A stretch of 64,000 bases of DNA from Saccharibacter floricola DSM 15669. GTDB lineage: Bacteria; Pseudomonadota; Alphaproteobacteria; Acetobacterales; Acetobacteraceae. The stretch is from positions 62,001 through 126,000 of the forward strand of contig NZ_KB899335.1 in the NCBI RefSeq assembly GCF_000378165.1. The letters are read 5' to 3'. Position 1 is the first letter of the stretch, and each line of letters starts with the position of its first letter. The notes under the pieces are model-generated. The model was not told the DNA's origin and made no database searches. It saw nothing but the letters and a program-made list of their open reading frames with translations. Both the position numbers and the translations under genes were made by a program. Below are positions 47,092 to 56,960 of this stretch, in pieces.

Positions 47092-47702
47092 CAAAATGGA
47101 TCATGGTCTGGGGTATCGTCACCTGTCTTATATCACTTCTTTATACCCTCACTGGCCTAATCCCATTTCCCAGCAATCTCTTCTATGCTGCAGCTATTTC
47201 ATTCGTCTTGGTTCTGCTTTGCGTCATACTCGCAGCTCATAAGAAGAAAAAGAAAACGCAACAAGACGCCCTTTCTTCCCCAACCATCCCTCTTCAAAAT
47301 GGCACGTTAAACTTGGCCAAAGAATCCAATGACAATAAGGTTATTCTAGAAAACGGTCTCGTTATCCAACCACCAAGCCTTTTTCTGCCCGAACCAGAAA
47401 AATTATATGAAACGCATGCACAACCAAGCCGCCTAGCGATCACCTACAAAGACGATGACACCCCGACTAGGCGGATCACCTTTGTGATCCACCCTATTGA
47501 AATCATCTATATCGTGCGTGAAAATAACCTAATTATCACTGAAATTCATGCCTTCAACGAAACTGAGAATGACACCGATACTTTTACGTACCGCGATATT
47601 CTCAGCGCAACGGATACACGCCATCATCAGCCTATCAATAATCTAGGCCTCACCCTGTTAGGGAAAGAATTTCGTCATGATCAAGCGGACGCCCCGTCTT
47701 AA
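47088..47702 (+). CDS. Small membrane-anchored protein of unknown function
   Basis: A 204-residue protein with two N-terminal membrane helices (about 5-25 and 30-50), a Lys-rich cytoplasmic turn (HKKKKKTQQ) and a soluble C-terminal domain. The later part, with [30 protein letters not shown] and [11 protein letters not shown], resembles the small SH3-like fold of WYL-type ligand-sensing domains, although the Trp-Tyr-Leu itself is absent. AAGGA precedes ATG 47088. It converges on mntH with a four-base overlap. No function is assigned. Confidence 0.55.
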   Translation: MTKWIMVWGIVTCLISLLYTLTGLIPFPSNLFYAAAISFVLVLLCVILAAHKKKKKTQQDALSSPTIPLQNGTLNLAKESNDNKVILENGLVIQPPSLFLPEPEKLYETHAQPSRLAITYKDDDTPTRRITFVIHPIEIIYIVRENNLIITEIHAFNETENDTDTFTYRDILSATDTRHHQPINNLGLTLLGKEFRHDQADAPS

Positions 47703-49183
47703 AAAACAGCGTCCCACAGAAGCTTTCCGTTGAGCACCACGACAATGCCAACAATCACCCACGACACAACCATAAGAGGGCGTGAGAGACGGAACGCCCC
47801 CATGATACGTTTATGAGACACAAAATAGACCAACGGAATCACCGCAAAAGGCAGCTGCATGGAAAGGACAATCTGACTGAAGACCAGCAAAGCCCCGACC
47901 TTACCCTGTCCATAAAGCCCGACAATCACCACCACAGGCAACACGGCAAGGCCACGCGTCACCATACGCCGTGCCCAATAGGGAAGGCGCAGATTTAAAA
48001 AGCCTTCCATCACAATTTGTCCGGCTAGCGTACCCGTCACCGTCGAATTCGTACCAGCTGCCAGCAGTGCCACCGCAAAAAGAGTAGAGGCCAGACCAAA
48101 GCCTAAAATAGGGGAAAGAAGCCGCCATGCATCGCTAATCTCCGCAACGTCATGATGTCCCGTTCGGTAAAAGGCCGCCGCCGCAACAATGAGGATAGCC
48201 GCATTCACAAACAAGGCTAAGGTGAGCGCAATTGTGCTATCCCATGTTGCCCAGCGTAACGCGTCTTTCCGCCCCTCAAGCGTACGATCATAATTACGGC
48301 TCTGCACGAGAGAAGAATGCAAATATAAATTATGCGGCATCACCGTCGCACCCACGATGCCGATGGCGATATACAACATATCAGGCTGCGTCAGAAGCGT
48401 GGAAGAGGGCAGAAAACCTCGAAAAACTTCGCCTATATCTGGTGATGAGGCGACCATCTGTATCCCAAAGCACACGGCAATGATCCCCAGAAGGGTCATC
48501 ACAAATGCTTCCAACCATCGGAAGCCATGCCGCATAAGAAGCAGCACTAAAAACACATCAAGAACGGAGATCGCCGTCCCTACCAAAATGGGGAAGCCAA
48601 ATAGAAGCTGCAAAGCCACGGCCGTGCCTATAACCTCGGCGAGATCACAAGCAATAATCGCAACTTCACAGGTCAACCACAAGGGAAGGCGCATCCATCC
48701 CGGCAACCAAGCCCGGCATGCTTGAGCCAAGTCATGATCCGTCACGACACCCAGCCGCGCGGACAGTGCCTGCAAAATAACGGCCATAATATTGGACAGC
48801 AAAATAGCAAAGAGCAACGTATAACCGAACTCAGACCCACCTTGAAGGTCTGTCGCCCAATTACCGGGGTCCATATACCCTACCGCTACCATATAACCCG
48901 GCCCAACAAAGGCCAGAAAACGCCGCAGCCAAAAAGCGGCTCGCCCCGGCACAGACACTAATCCTGCCGGATGCATGGAAGAAGACGGCTGAGCGTCAAG
49001 AAACGATGGCGGATTTTGCTTCATAGATTGACGACTATAGGCGTAATTCTTTTTATTGCCCAAGAAGTTATTGCCTATAGACGACAATAAACGCTTAAGC
49101 GCCAGCAAACCTGAGGCAAGTGCCCCTTCATCCCGCTCTTTAGGAAAACACTCTTCATAAGAACAAAAGAGTGAAGAGGCCAC
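47699..49183 (-). CDS. mntH: Nramp-family divalent metal transporter (MntH)
   Basis: A 494-residue proton-coupled Mn2+/Fe2+ importer with eleven or so helices. The metal-site motifs DPGN (105-108, in [14 protein letters not shown]) and MPHN (282-285, in [11 protein letters not shown]) are both intact. GTG 49183 has AAAGGTGAG at good spacing, but the N-terminal 53 residues are not typical of the family, and ATG 49024 (MKQNPPSF) is a plausible alternative lacking a clear ribosome-binding site. No MntR-type regulator lies adjacent. The 3' end overlaps the rightward small membrane-protein gene by four bases. Confidence 0.92.
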   Translation of the reverse strand: MASSLFCSYEECFPKERDEGALASGLLALKRLLSSIGNNFLGNKKNYAYSRQSMKQNPPSFLDAQPSSSMHPAGLVSVPGRAAFWLRRFLAFVGPGYMVAVGYMDPGNWATDLQGGSEFGYTLLFAILLSNIMAVILQALSARLGVVTDHDLAQACRAWLPGWMRLPLWLTCEVAIIACDLAEVIGTAVALQLLFGFPILVGTAISVLDVFLVLLLMRHGFRWLEAFVMTLLGIIAVCFGIQMVASSPDIGEVFRGFLPSSTLLTQPDMLYIAIGIVGATVMPHNLYLHSSLVQSRNYDRTLEGRKDALRWATWDSTIALTLALFVNAAILIVAAAAFYRTGHHDVAEISDAWRLLSPILGFGLASTLFAVALLAAGTNSTVTGTLAGQIVMEGFLNLRLPYWARRMVTRGLAVLPVVVIVGLYGQGKVGALLVFSQIVLSMQLPFAVIPLVYFVSHKRIMGAFRLSRPLMVVSWVIVGIVVVLNGKLLWDAVF

Positions 49184-49346
49184 GTCTCACCTTTGATGAC
49201 GACAGCCTACTCCACCCTTTTTTACTCTTTATGATGGTAGCGACATGTGACGTGCTAAACAGAAAAGAACTCTCTTACCACACGTCACCGCCCTACTTAC
49301 TGAGCGCCTCCCCCTGTATGAAACAAGAGGGAAGAACCAGCCCCCA

Positions 49347-50582
49347 TTACGTGTCTTTTAACACTTTATGGGTCACGCGTGGATCCACTCCACGAAGCAT
49401 ACCATTCCAGTATAAGCGTGGGAAAATCTGCGTTTTTAGCAGCCACGCAAAACGGCTTGGTTTACGCTGATCATATGGGAATGTCGGGGCAACCTTCCCG
49501 CCATAAAGGAACTCTGCCAGCACAACACGCCCGTAGGACACGGTCAAAGGGCACGCCCCATATCCATCATACTGTTCTGTTAACGGACTACCGGAAAGAG
49601 AATTCAGCACATTCCCCGCCACAATCGGAGCCTGATCGCGCGCTGCCGCGGCCGTTTTTGCGTTACTCGTCCCCAACACATCACCAAGACCAAAAACCGT
49701 CGCATAACGTTTATGCTGCAATGTATGAGGATCGACATCCAACCAGCCATTGTCATTCGCTAATGGACTATTTTTAACGAAAGCTGGCGCACTTTGTGGT
49801 GGAACGACATGTAACATGTCAAAAGACCGCACCACCGTTTCATCAGTGCCTACTTTCTGGAACGTCGCTTCCTTCTTCTCTCCATCAACGGCGATAAGAT
49901 TTTCCTTATAATGGATATCTACCCCGTAATAATCCATCGTTTTTTGGAGAGACGGCACAAAATAAGGAACGCCAAATAACGCCCCACCCGCTAGGCAAAA
50001 CTGCACATTAATATGATGGAGCACTCCCTCACGCCGCCAATAATCTGATGATAGATAAACAGCCTTTTGTGGTGCACCCGCACATTTAATCGGCATCGAT
50101 GGTTGCGTGAAGATCGCCTTTCCTTGGCCTAAATGCCGTACGCACTCCCATGTATAGGCAGCACTATCGCGGTCATAGTTCGATGTGACACCATGGCGGC
50201 CTAATGTCTCTTTCAGGCCTTTTACGCTGTCCCAATCAAGCTGGATACCTGGGCAGACAATCAAACGTTGATACTCAACGACTTGGTCATTCTCCAGCGT
50301 GACAGACTGCTCATCTGGTTGGAAGGACTGAACAGCCTCACGCAACCATGTCACATCTTTGGGGATCAGCCCGCCTTCTTGCCGCAACGTCTGGGCGGAT
50401 GTCATCACACCCGCCCCGACAAGAGTCCAACCCGGCTGATAGGCATGCGTTGCTGACGGATCAATCACCGCAATGGTAATATGCGGGTCTCGACGTCGCA
50501 ATCGGGCGGCAACGGAGATCCCTCCTGCACCACCACCAACAATCACAACCGTAAAACGTTCTACGGAATGTGTCTCTACCAT
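49347..50582 (-). CDS. sqr: Sulfide:quinone oxidoreductase, type II (SQOR-like)
   Basis: A 411-residue FAD enzyme that oxidises sulfide and passes electrons to ubiquinone at the inner membrane. The FAD loop is VVIVGGGAGGISVAARL (12-28). The two redox cysteines are Cys167 in MPIKCAGAPQK and Cys344 in YDGYGACPLTVSYGRVVLAE, both in the form of mitochondrial-type SQOR rather than classical type I. GLGDVLG supplies the second FAD contact. GAGGAGAAG precedes ATG 50582. The DUF3297 gene lies 26 bases upstream in the same direction. It fits protection from sulfide made by sulfate reduction (cysHDNC here) or metabolism. Confidence 0.9.
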   Translation of the reverse strand: MVETHSVERFTVVIVGGGAGGISVAARLRRRDPHITIAVIDPSATHAYQPGWTLVGAGVMTSAQTLRQEGGLIPKDVTWLREAVQSFQPDEQSVTLENDQVVEYQRLIVCPGIQLDWDSVKGLKETLGRHGVTSNYDRDSAAYTWECVRHLGQGKAIFTQPSMPIKCAGAPQKAVYLSSDYWRREGVLHHINVQFCLAGGALFGVPYFVPSLQKTMDYYGVDIHYKENLIAVDGEKKEATFQKVGTDETVVRSFDMLHVVPPQSAPAFVKNSPLANDNGWLDVDPHTLQHKRYATVFGLGDVLGTSNAKTAAAARDQAPIVAGNVLNSLSGSPLTEQYDGYGACPLTVSYGRVVLAEFLYGGKVAPTFPYDQRKPSRFAWLLKTQIFPRLYWNGMLRGVDPRVTHKVLKDT

Positions 50583-50608
50583 ACCGGCTTCTCCTCATAT
50601 GTCTTTAT

Positions 50609-50860
50609 TTAGGAAGCAGCTTCTTCTTCCTTAAACCAGACTTCGACCGGCCCTGAAAGTTTCAGAGTCATAGGGCGTCCTTTACGGTCCAACGTACGCC
50701 CTACGGCCACACGAATCCACCCTTCACTGAGGCAGTATTCCTCAACATTGGTGCGCTCTTCTCCTTTGAAGCGCACACCAATCCCGCGACGTAGCACCTC
50801 TTCGTTAAAATAAGGGCTATCGGGGTAAATCGAGAGACGATCAGGAACCGTATCGCTCAT
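50609..50860 (-). CDS. DUF3297 family protein
   Basis: An 83-residue small acidic protein. The sequence DRLSIYPDSPYFNEEVLRRG and the later GRTLDRKGRPMTLKLSGPVE match DUF3297, widespread in Alpha- and Gammaproteobacteria, often glutathione-peroxidase-associated in annotation but without known activity. It lies 84 bases after the RidA-like gene and 26 bases before sqr, all leftward. Confidence 0.85.
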   Translation of the reverse strand: MSDTVPDRLSIYPDSPYFNEEVLRRGIGVRFKGEERTNVEEYCLSEGWIRVAVGRTLDRKGRPMTLKLSGPVEVWFKEEEAAS

Positions 50861-50944
50861 AATTTTATGTCATCCTCTAATGGTTAAATATGTCTTCATG
50901 CAGGCAAACATTATATGGTCATAATCCCTCCCTGCAAAATGCTG

Positions 50945-51412
50945 TTACGCGACCTCAACCATTGCTTCAACTTCTACAGGGGCATTAAGCGGCAAACTTG
51001 GCACCCCAACAGTCGAACGTGCATGCGCACCTGCTTCACCAAAAATAGCGACAGACAGATCAGACGCCCCGTTCATCACCGCTGCATGGTCTGTAAAATC
51101 TGGCGTGCAGGCCATAAAACCACCCAACCGCACAACACGACGCACACGCGAGAGATCACCGTCCAGCGCCCCTTTGATCTGCGCAACCACATTCACTAAA
51201 CAGGCGCGCGCAGCCTCAATCCCTTGCTCATTAGAAAGCTCTTTCCCCAATTTCCCGGTATAGAGAAGCTTTCCATCCACGAGCGGCAACTGCCCAGAAA
51301 CAACCAAAATCTGCCCTGTCTGCATCGTTGGGCGATAATTCGCTACCGGCGCTGCTGCCTTGGGAAGAGTGATGCCAAGTTCAGCAAGACGTTGTTCAAC
51401 CGTTGCACTCAT
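50945..51412 (-). CDS. RidA/YjgF family enamine-imine deaminase-like protein
   Basis: A 155-residue protein of the longer YjgF-like subgroup. The N-terminus MSATVEQRLAELGITLPK and the core VSGQLPLVDGKLLYTGKLG, GFMACTPDFTDHAAVMNGAS and HARSTVGVPSLPLNAPVEVE are typical. The Arg in ARSTVGV is the residue that binds the substrate carboxylate in active RidA enzymes. It probably clears reactive enamine or imine intermediates in the cytoplasm. It sits between the ClC gene (87 bases upstream) and DUF3297. Confidence 0.88.
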   Translation of the reverse strand: MSATVEQRLAELGITLPKAAAPVANYRPTMQTGQILVVSGQLPLVDGKLLYTGKLGKELSNEQGIEAARACLVNVVAQIKGALDGDLSRVRRVVRLGGFMACTPDFTDHAAVMNGASDLSVAIFGEAGAHARSTVGVPSLPLNAPVEVEAMVEVA

Positions 51413-51499
51413 CGACGAGGCTCCTTTGTTTCAAAATCACGTCCCCCTACCCTGCTCTTCACAGACGCCCTTTGCCAAGCCTGACATTCTAATTTCTTC

Positions 51500-53284
51500 T
51501 TAAACAGAAAAATGATCCTCACCCGCGAGCTCTCGACGACAGCGCTCAAGCTCGGCCGTATAACGACGGAGGGTGTATTGCTCACTAAGCTGCCCAACTA
51601 CTTGGCGTGACTGGCGGTCTTCCACCACCACCAGCACATCTGCCTCCGCTTCAGCAAAGGCTTCGACCGCATCACGTGCGCTCATCGTCGGGAGCAGAAC
51701 GGCGTCTTTAAAATGGGCAAGCTGCCCAATCGGCGTGTCTGAAGGTGGGGCTAAATGCAGCTCGGCAATCGCAACCATACCCTCGTACCGCCCCTCCGAA
51801 TCCATCACGATGATACGCTGCCCCGTCTCAAGTGGGTAAAGTGCTTGTGCCTGTGCAACGGTTGCAGAGACAGGGAGGCTCCGCACACGGTCACGCATCA
51901 GACGTTGAACAGTCAGAGAGCGCATCCAGCCCACATCCACGGCTGAACGGATCGACTCCCCACGCAAATGGAAGCGCCATGTTGCAAAATTATACCCAAA
52001 GAGCCGCCGAACCGTCAGCAAAGACAGAACCGCCGCCAGCACAACACCACCCCCAATGGACGCATTATCGGTAATTTCGAGCATCATGCAGATAATCGTC
52101 ATGGGGCCACCAATAATAGCCACCGCCATCGCGCTCATCCCCAAAACAGCGCAAATGGCCAAACTATCCGGAGCCAAACCGTAAGGGGCTAAAAGGGCCC
52201 CATAACCTTCCCCAGCAAGGGCCCCAAGATAAAGCGAGGCAAAAAACAATCCTCCACGAAAACCCGCCCCAATCGACAAGCATGAGGCCAATGCTTTCAT
52301 CACGAACAGCAAGAGCGCAACCTGAGGCACGACCTCCCCTGCCAGCACACGCCCCATCCCCGCATGGCCAGCCGACAACACGGATGGATAAGGAGCGGCA
52401 ATTAACGCGACAAGAGCGCCCCCCAAAACAGGACGCCCCCATGCTGGCAATGGAAAGCGACGAAAAAAGGCCTCCGTCTGCGTCACACAATACATCATCG
52501 CAATAGCACTGAGGGCGCAGGCAATACTCAGCACCGCCACACCCGTGCAATCATGCCACCCCATATGCCAATTCTCATGCAGGGCATTCGTCGCATGATG
52601 ACCGTGGACTAGGTGAATAATCCCCACACCCACCACAGACGCCACCGCGACAGGGCACAAAGCTGCAATAGAATATGTGCCAATAATCAACTCAAAGGCG
52701 TAAAAAGCCCCAGCAATGGGGGCATCAAACGCCGCCCCAATGGCCCCTGCTGCACCCGCACCAACCAGCATACGCAAATCTTCACGCCGCACACGAAAGG
52801 CCTGCCCAATACGCGACCCTAAAGCCGCAGAGATTTGCGTATAGCCTGCTTCAAGACCGATCGACGCCCCTGCCCCATTGGACAGAATAGTTTGCATGAC
52901 CAACAGCAGGCTTTCACGCACAGACATACGCCCGCCATGCAGGGCATTCGCCTCCACCGGGTCTACAGGCCGCCGGTTGAGCAAACGGCTCACCAAAAGA
53001 CCAAACAGCCCCACGACAAGGCCACCACCACCGAGAGCCAGCACACATCGCCATAATGGAAGAGAAGGCAACCCCGAAAGCCGACCGCCATTATGCAGAC
53101 CATAAAGAACACTATGAGCAAGAAGAGTGATGTTCGTCACGATCAGGACGCAAAGACCGCCCAGCGCCCCGACACATCCGGCAAGGATCGTCAGCCAGAC
53201 CTCACTTTTGCGCACCAAAACACGTAAAGCAGGCGGCACATGCAACGCAAAACGACGTTCCCAACCTTCAGACAAGCGCCCCAT
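51500..53284 (-). CDS. ClC-family anion channel/antiporter with C-terminal CBS pair, divergent motifs
   Basis: A 594-residue membrane protein with the ClC core (about 30-420) and two CBS domains (about 450-580). ATG 53284 is chosen for the strong GGAGGGGAG directly upstream, rather than 53335. Canonical motifs are altered: the GSGIP selectivity loop is RRPVDPVEANALHGG (about 104-118), and GREGP reads GLEAG (143-147) but keeps Glu145, the proton-gating position. The later GxFxP motif is also modified (GAGFRGGLFFASLYLGALAG). This variant is known from other Alphaproteobacteria but its ion selectivity is uncertain. Confidence 0.85.
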   Translation of the reverse strand: MGRLSEGWERRFALHVPPALRVLVRKSEVWLTILAGCVGALGGLCVLIVTNITLLAHSVLYGLHNGGRLSGLPSLPLWRCVLALGGGGLVVGLFGLLVSRLLNRRPVDPVEANALHGGRMSVRESLLLVMQTILSNGAGASIGLEAGYTQISAALGSRIGQAFRVRREDLRMLVGAGAAGAIGAAFDAPIAGAFYAFELIIGTYSIAALCPVAVASVVGVGIIHLVHGHHATNALHENWHMGWHDCTGVAVLSIACALSAIAMMYCVTQTEAFFRRFPLPAWGRPVLGGALVALIAAPYPSVLSAGHAGMGRVLAGEVVPQVALLLFVMKALASCLSIGAGFRGGLFFASLYLGALAGEGYGALLAPYGLAPDSLAICAVLGMSAMAVAIIGGPMTIICMMLEITDNASIGGGVVLAAVLSLLTVRRLFGYNFATWRFHLRGESIRSAVDVGWMRSLTVQRLMRDRVRSLPVSATVAQAQALYPLETGQRIIVMDSEGRYEGMVAIAELHLAPPSDTPIGQLAHFKDAVLLPTMSARDAVEAFAEAEADVLVVVEDRQSRQVVGQLSEQYTLRRYTAELERCRRELAGEDHFSV

Positions 53285-53747
53285 CTCTCCCCTCCGGTCT
53301 GTATACCAACGCGGGTTGGGCGAGAGTCCTAACACAGAAAACGAGACTATTCTAAGACAGAGACATCCCGACGTCTTTATTGGTCTTAAATACCGGGCTG
53401 CACCTGACGATAGATCACGTGAATGATTTCAAGGGGCCTAATATGCTCCTGGAAAACTTGGCAGACCCGGACATCCTAGCCTACCCACACCGGAAAAGAA
53501 CCGGAAATCAAAGCCGCCCTGCGACTGGCACCTGTGTAACAGCGCTACCTAATTGAAAATCTATAGGCAATGCTCAAGGGATGGTAAGCTATCGCAAACA
53601 GAAACGAAAAACCGCATCATGCTTTCTCTCTCATCCTCAGCGCCGCTACAGAAGACACTATTCAGGATAGAGCATAGAATCCTGTGATGATTGCCAACAA
53701 TATTCTGAATTAATGTCGATGTTCTGATATTCGTTCAAGTAAAAATA
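53285..53747. other. Intergenic stretch upstream of the ClC gene with inverted repeats
   Basis: There is no convincing coding frame here. Read on the minus strand, GGTAGGC (53485-53479) can pair fully, with G-U pairs, to GTCTGCC (53466-53460), and CCGG-TTCTTTT-CCGG (53504-53490) forms a short adjacent hairpin. It could be a structured 5' leader of the ClC gene or a small RNA. I could not match it to 6S, tmRNA, SRP RNA, RNase P or the fluoride riboswitch. An A/T-rich segment (53551-53600) may hold a promoter. Confidence 0.3.
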
Positions 53748-54320
53748 TCATCCGCGGCCACAGTGTAATAAACTCAAAAAATGACCCCAGAGCATGCTGT
53801 GAGATTTTTTATTCTTCATTAAAAAAGGAGCATCTTTTTTGGCAAGAAAGTATAAGGCTTCATTATACGACCCTCCTTTTCTCCAAAATACATCAATTTT
53901 CCCTACAGCACACAGTGCTGAAAGTATGTAGCCGCTTGGCCAGCACCATTCTCGATGACCTTCTGGGCAAAGAGAGCCAAGTTTTTTTATTTCTTTATCA
54001 AAAGATTCTTGTGTTACGTATTTATTGATGAAGAAAATATTAAAGATATCCTCAAATGCACGACCTTTAAATACAATATTATTGATTCTCTTGTACTGTG
54101 AAATGCTCCTTCTTTGTCTTCTTTTTAAGTAAATTGTTCCATCTTCACTTTCAAAAATAATTCTTCTTTTAACCATATCTCGTATCGTCTGATCACATAC
54201 GTCATGATCCACATCTTGGCATATTGCATTAATATCATTGGCGGTAAACTCACCTTTAACGACTCCACACAGAGCCCATAAAATCCATATCTCTGGGGAA
54301 TCTAATGTTAGAACTATCAT
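53748..54320 (-). CDS. Hypothetical AT-rich gene, probably acquired
   Basis: A 190-residue protein that I cannot place. Its base composition is far more AT-rich than its neighbours and its codon use follows, as in the SIR2 gene. The N-terminal 75 residues (LDSPEIWILWALCGVVKGEF then ICQDVDHDVCDQTIRDMVKR) have the helix pattern of a winged helix. The C-terminal half holds four Cys, WCWPSGYILSALCAVGK and an abrupt end. No ribosome-binding site stands out before ATG 54320. It may be a cargo gene from a mobile element; no partner is visible. Confidence 0.5.
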   Translation of the reverse strand: MIVLTLDSPEIWILWALCGVVKGEFTANDINAICQDVDHDVCDQTIRDMVKRRIIFESEDGTIYLKRRQRRSISQYKRINNIVFKGRAFEDIFNIFFINKYVTQESFDKEIKKLGSLCPEGHREWCWPSGYILSALCAVGKIDVFWRKGGSYNEALYFLAKKDAPFLMKNKKSHSMLWGHFLSLLHCGRG

Positions 54321-54842
54321 AAGATTTTATCTCTCTTCATAAGATATATAATAATATGTATTTAGTTTTCCCTGAACAATAAAATCATTGTCAAGCGTTT
54401 GACCGCTCATGGAGCGTGTCTAAAGCGCAACGTCAGACAATAAACAAGTACGATAAAGCCGTGTCATTCCCCCTCACGCCCGGTCAGACACCTGCATGAA
54501 ACCCTTTACTACAGCAATGTTGAACTCTTGCTACCTGCCTCACATTACATAACCTCTGATAGAAATGATGCCTTAGAACGGTTTCAAGAGCTAGAGAACT
54601 GTCATTCACATACGAAAAACAGCATTTTTCTGCATGACGACTAGCTGCATCACAGCCGCAACACAGACGACATGACGTTCTCACACCCCTCTAACCAGCA
54701 GCCATCCCTCTCCAAAAGGAAAACTAATGAAGAAGCTCATGGTCACAAAAATCTAAGGAGGCCACACGCACCCAGCATGACCCTCAACGTTCCATGACAC
54801 AACAAAAGAGCCCATCCATCATAGGCTCAGCCACCATCATCC
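54321..54842. other. Intergenic region, no convincing gene
   Basis: About 520 bases between the AT-rich orphan gene and the 3' end of metY. A Cys-rich frame on the minus strand (54484-54684) has no supporting signal. The AT-rich part ends near 54400, after which composition is mixed. Apart from a weak terminator near 54804 I see nothing definite. Confidence 0.5.
54804..54828 (-). terminator. Weak terminator downstream of metY
   Basis: On the minus strand GAGCC (54828-54824) and GGCTC (54812-54808) form a 5-bp GC-rich stem with an 11-base loop, followed by four T. The stem is short, so confidence is modest. Confidence 0.4.
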
Positions 54843-56141
54843 TTAGCACGCAGCCGCTTTGAGAGCCTGACTGAGATCCGTTTTCAAGTCATCAGGATGT
54901 TCTAGCCCAATAGAGAGCCTTACATAGCCGGGAGAAACACCCGTCGCCTGCTGCTCTTCTTCCGATAATTGTGCATGCGTTGTTGAGGCCGGATGAATGG
55001 CCAAGCTTCGTGCATCGCCAATATTAGCCACATGGTAAAAGAGCCGCAGCGCATCAATAAAGCGCTGCCCTGCTTCATACCCACCACGAAGTTCAATCCC
55101 GACAAGACCGCTAAAGCCACGAGGGAGATATTTCTGCGCACGTTTCAACGCGTCTCCCTCTTGGAAAGTAGGGTAGATCACCCGTTCCACCTCTTTCTGC
55201 GCGTGTAAGAACGCAGCGATGACGTGGGCATTCTCGCTATGGCGCGCCATACGCAGAGGCAATGTTTCCACGCCTTGAAGAATTTGGAACGCATTAAAGG
55301 GCGATAAGGCTGGCCCCATATCACGCAAGATCACCGCCCGTGCCCGCAACGCATAGGCGATTGGGCCTAGCGATTTCGCAGCTTCCGTCCAGATAGCCCC
55401 ATGATAGCTAGGGTCAGGCGTATTCAATAATGGTTGCCGATCCCCTGCTTTTTTCCAATCAAAGTTCCCACCATCAATGATCATGCCACCAATAGAGGTG
55501 CCATGTCCGCCAATATATTTCGTGGTGGAATACACAACAATCGCTGCGCCATAATCAAGCGGGCGCGCTAAGAGAGGTGCCGCTGTATTATCAACAATCA
55601 GAGGAATCCCATGACCCCGCCCAAGCGTTGCAATGTCCTCAATGGGGCACACAATCAGCTTCGGGTTCGGCAAGGTTTCAATATACCAGCCTCGCGTGCA
55701 TTCATCGCTGGCTTTTAGAAATGCGTCAGGATCGGAAGGATCCACAAACCGGACCTCAATGCCCAGATTTTTGAGCGTATTGGCAAAGAGATTCCATGTC
55801 CCGCCGTACAAATCTGTCCCACTGACGATATTATCGCCAGCACGCGCAATATTCTGCACTGCGGTGGCCGAAGCGGCCTGCCCAGACGCCACAGCCACGG
55901 CCGCAACACCGCCCTCAAGCGCTGCAAGACGCTGCTCCAGCACATCGGTGGTGGGGTTGCCCAGCCGCGTATAGATTGTGCCCAGTTCTTTCAGCGCAAA
56001 GCGATTAGCTGCTTGCTCTGCATTGGCGAATTGATACGATGTGGTTTGATGGATCGGCGGCACAACAGAACCTGTTGTCGGGTCCGCACGCCACCCGCCA
56101 TGAAGGGCCAGGGTTTCCGGATGAAGCGACGGTTCTGTCAT
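54843..56141 (-). CDS. metY: O-acetylhomoserine aminocarboxypropyltransferase (sulfhydrylase)
   Basis: A 432-residue PLP enzyme that makes homocysteine from O-acetylhomoserine and sulfide. The opening HPETLALHGGWRADPTTGS, YTRLGNPTTDVLEQRLAALE and the PLP-lysine block YSTTKYIGGHGTSIGG (Lys208) are typical. The long middle insertion and GVSPGYVRLSIGLEHPDDL near the end fit the MetY subgroup rather than MetZ or MetB. It is the last gene of a leftward unit after the ABC importer (33-base gap), linking that importer to sulfur assimilation. Confidence 0.93.
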   Translation of the reverse strand: MTEPSLHPETLALHGGWRADPTTGSVVPPIHQTTSYQFANAEQAANRFALKELGTIYTRLGNPTTDVLEQRLAALEGGVAAVAVASGQAASATAVQNIARAGDNIVSGTDLYGGTWNLFANTLKNLGIEVRFVDPSDPDAFLKASDECTRGWYIETLPNPKLIVCPIEDIATLGRGHGIPLIVDNTAAPLLARPLDYGAAIVVYSTTKYIGGHGTSIGGMIIDGGNFDWKKAGDRQPLLNTPDPSYHGAIWTEAAKSLGPIAYALRARAVILRDMGPALSPFNAFQILQGVETLPLRMARHSENAHVIAAFLHAQKEVERVIYPTFQEGDALKRAQKYLPRGFSGLVGIELRGGYEAGQRFIDALRLFYHVANIGDARSLAIHPASTTHAQLSEEEQQATGVSPGYVRLSIGLEHPDDLKTDLSQALKAAAC

Positions 56142-56174
56142 AATCCATACTCCTTTAAGGGGCGAAAGCGTGCC

Positions 56175-56960
56175 TTACCAATCGTTACGATGGCCAAGCT
56201 GTTCTAAAATAGCGCGCCGTAACGCAATCACATGTGGATCATCACGATGACGCTGTTCGGCAGAAAGTTCAATAGGCTGGTCGCTCACAATGCGTGCAGG
56301 ACGGGGGCTAAACACCAGAACGCGGGTCGCCAGCAGAAGCGCCTCTTCCACATCATGAGTGACCATCAGCGCGCTAAAGCCTTGTTGCTGCCAAAAGCGC
56401 CTAATCTCCCCTTGCATCGTCAAGCGCGTTAGACTGTCAAGCTTTCCTAGCGGCTCATCAAGGATCAGCATACGCGGGTTATTCACCAGAGCCCGGGCCA
56501 AAGCTACACGCTGCGCCATGCCACCAGAGAGCTGATGCGGCCATGATGTCGCGTCTTTCTCCAACCCCACAAGATGGAGCGCATCACGCACAATCTTCGG
56601 GTCGCGCTTTTTATGAATATCCAACCCTAACGCCACATTCTCCTCTACCGTCCGCCACGGATAAAGCGTGGGGTCTTGGAACATCACGATCCGATCAGGG
56701 CCGGGGCCGGTGATCTCTCGGCCATCTGCTTCAATCGTGCCCGATAAGGGCGCTTCCAGCCCGGCGATCAGACGTAACAAGGTTGATTTCCCACAGCCTG
56801 AAGGGCCGAGAAGAGCGACAAACTCCCCCGGTGCCACATCAAAGCTGACATCATCCAACACCGGGCGCATCGCCCCTTGGGCCTCATACCCATGATTGAG
56901 ATGATCAATATGCAGGCTCAGCGGTTTTAGAGCGGGCTGTGTCGCTGCTGTCTTTACCAT
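56175..56960 (-). CDS. ABC importer ATP-binding protein, sulfonate/nitrate/taurine class
   Basis: A 261-residue ATPase with Walker A GPSGCGKST, Q-loop FQDPTLYPWRTV, signature LSGGMAQRVALARAL, Walker B MLILDEPLGKLD and switch VTHDVEEA, in the style of SsuB/TauB/NrtD. ATG 56960 is chosen because AGAAGGA lies upstream; it overlaps the permease stop by seven bases. A frame start at 56981 is less well placed. It sits 33 bases before metY. The substrate is likely an organosulfur compound, inferred from metY. Confidence 0.9.
   Translation of the reverse strand: MVKTAATQPALKPLSLHIDHLNHGYEAQGAMRPVLDDVSFDVAPGEFVALLGPSGCGKSTLLRLIAGLEAPLSGTIEADGREITGPGPDRIVMFQDPTLYPWRTVEENVALGLDIHKKRDPKIVRDALHLVGLEKDATSWPHQLSGGMAQRVALARALVNNPRMLILDEPLGKLDSLTRLTMQGEIRRFWQQQGFSALMVTHDVEEALLLATRVLVFSPRPARIVSDQPIELSAEQRHRDDPHVIALRRAILEQLGHRNDW

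Noticed and set aside
53285-53600. Fluoride riboswitch upstream of the ClC gene
   Set aside because: The conserved GATGG/TTCxCC and CTGATGA elements of the crcB motif are not present on the minus strand.
54484-54684. Cys-rich 66-residue minus-strand frame
   Set aside because: No ribosome-binding site or neighbour supports it, and the Cys pattern fits no metal-binding family.
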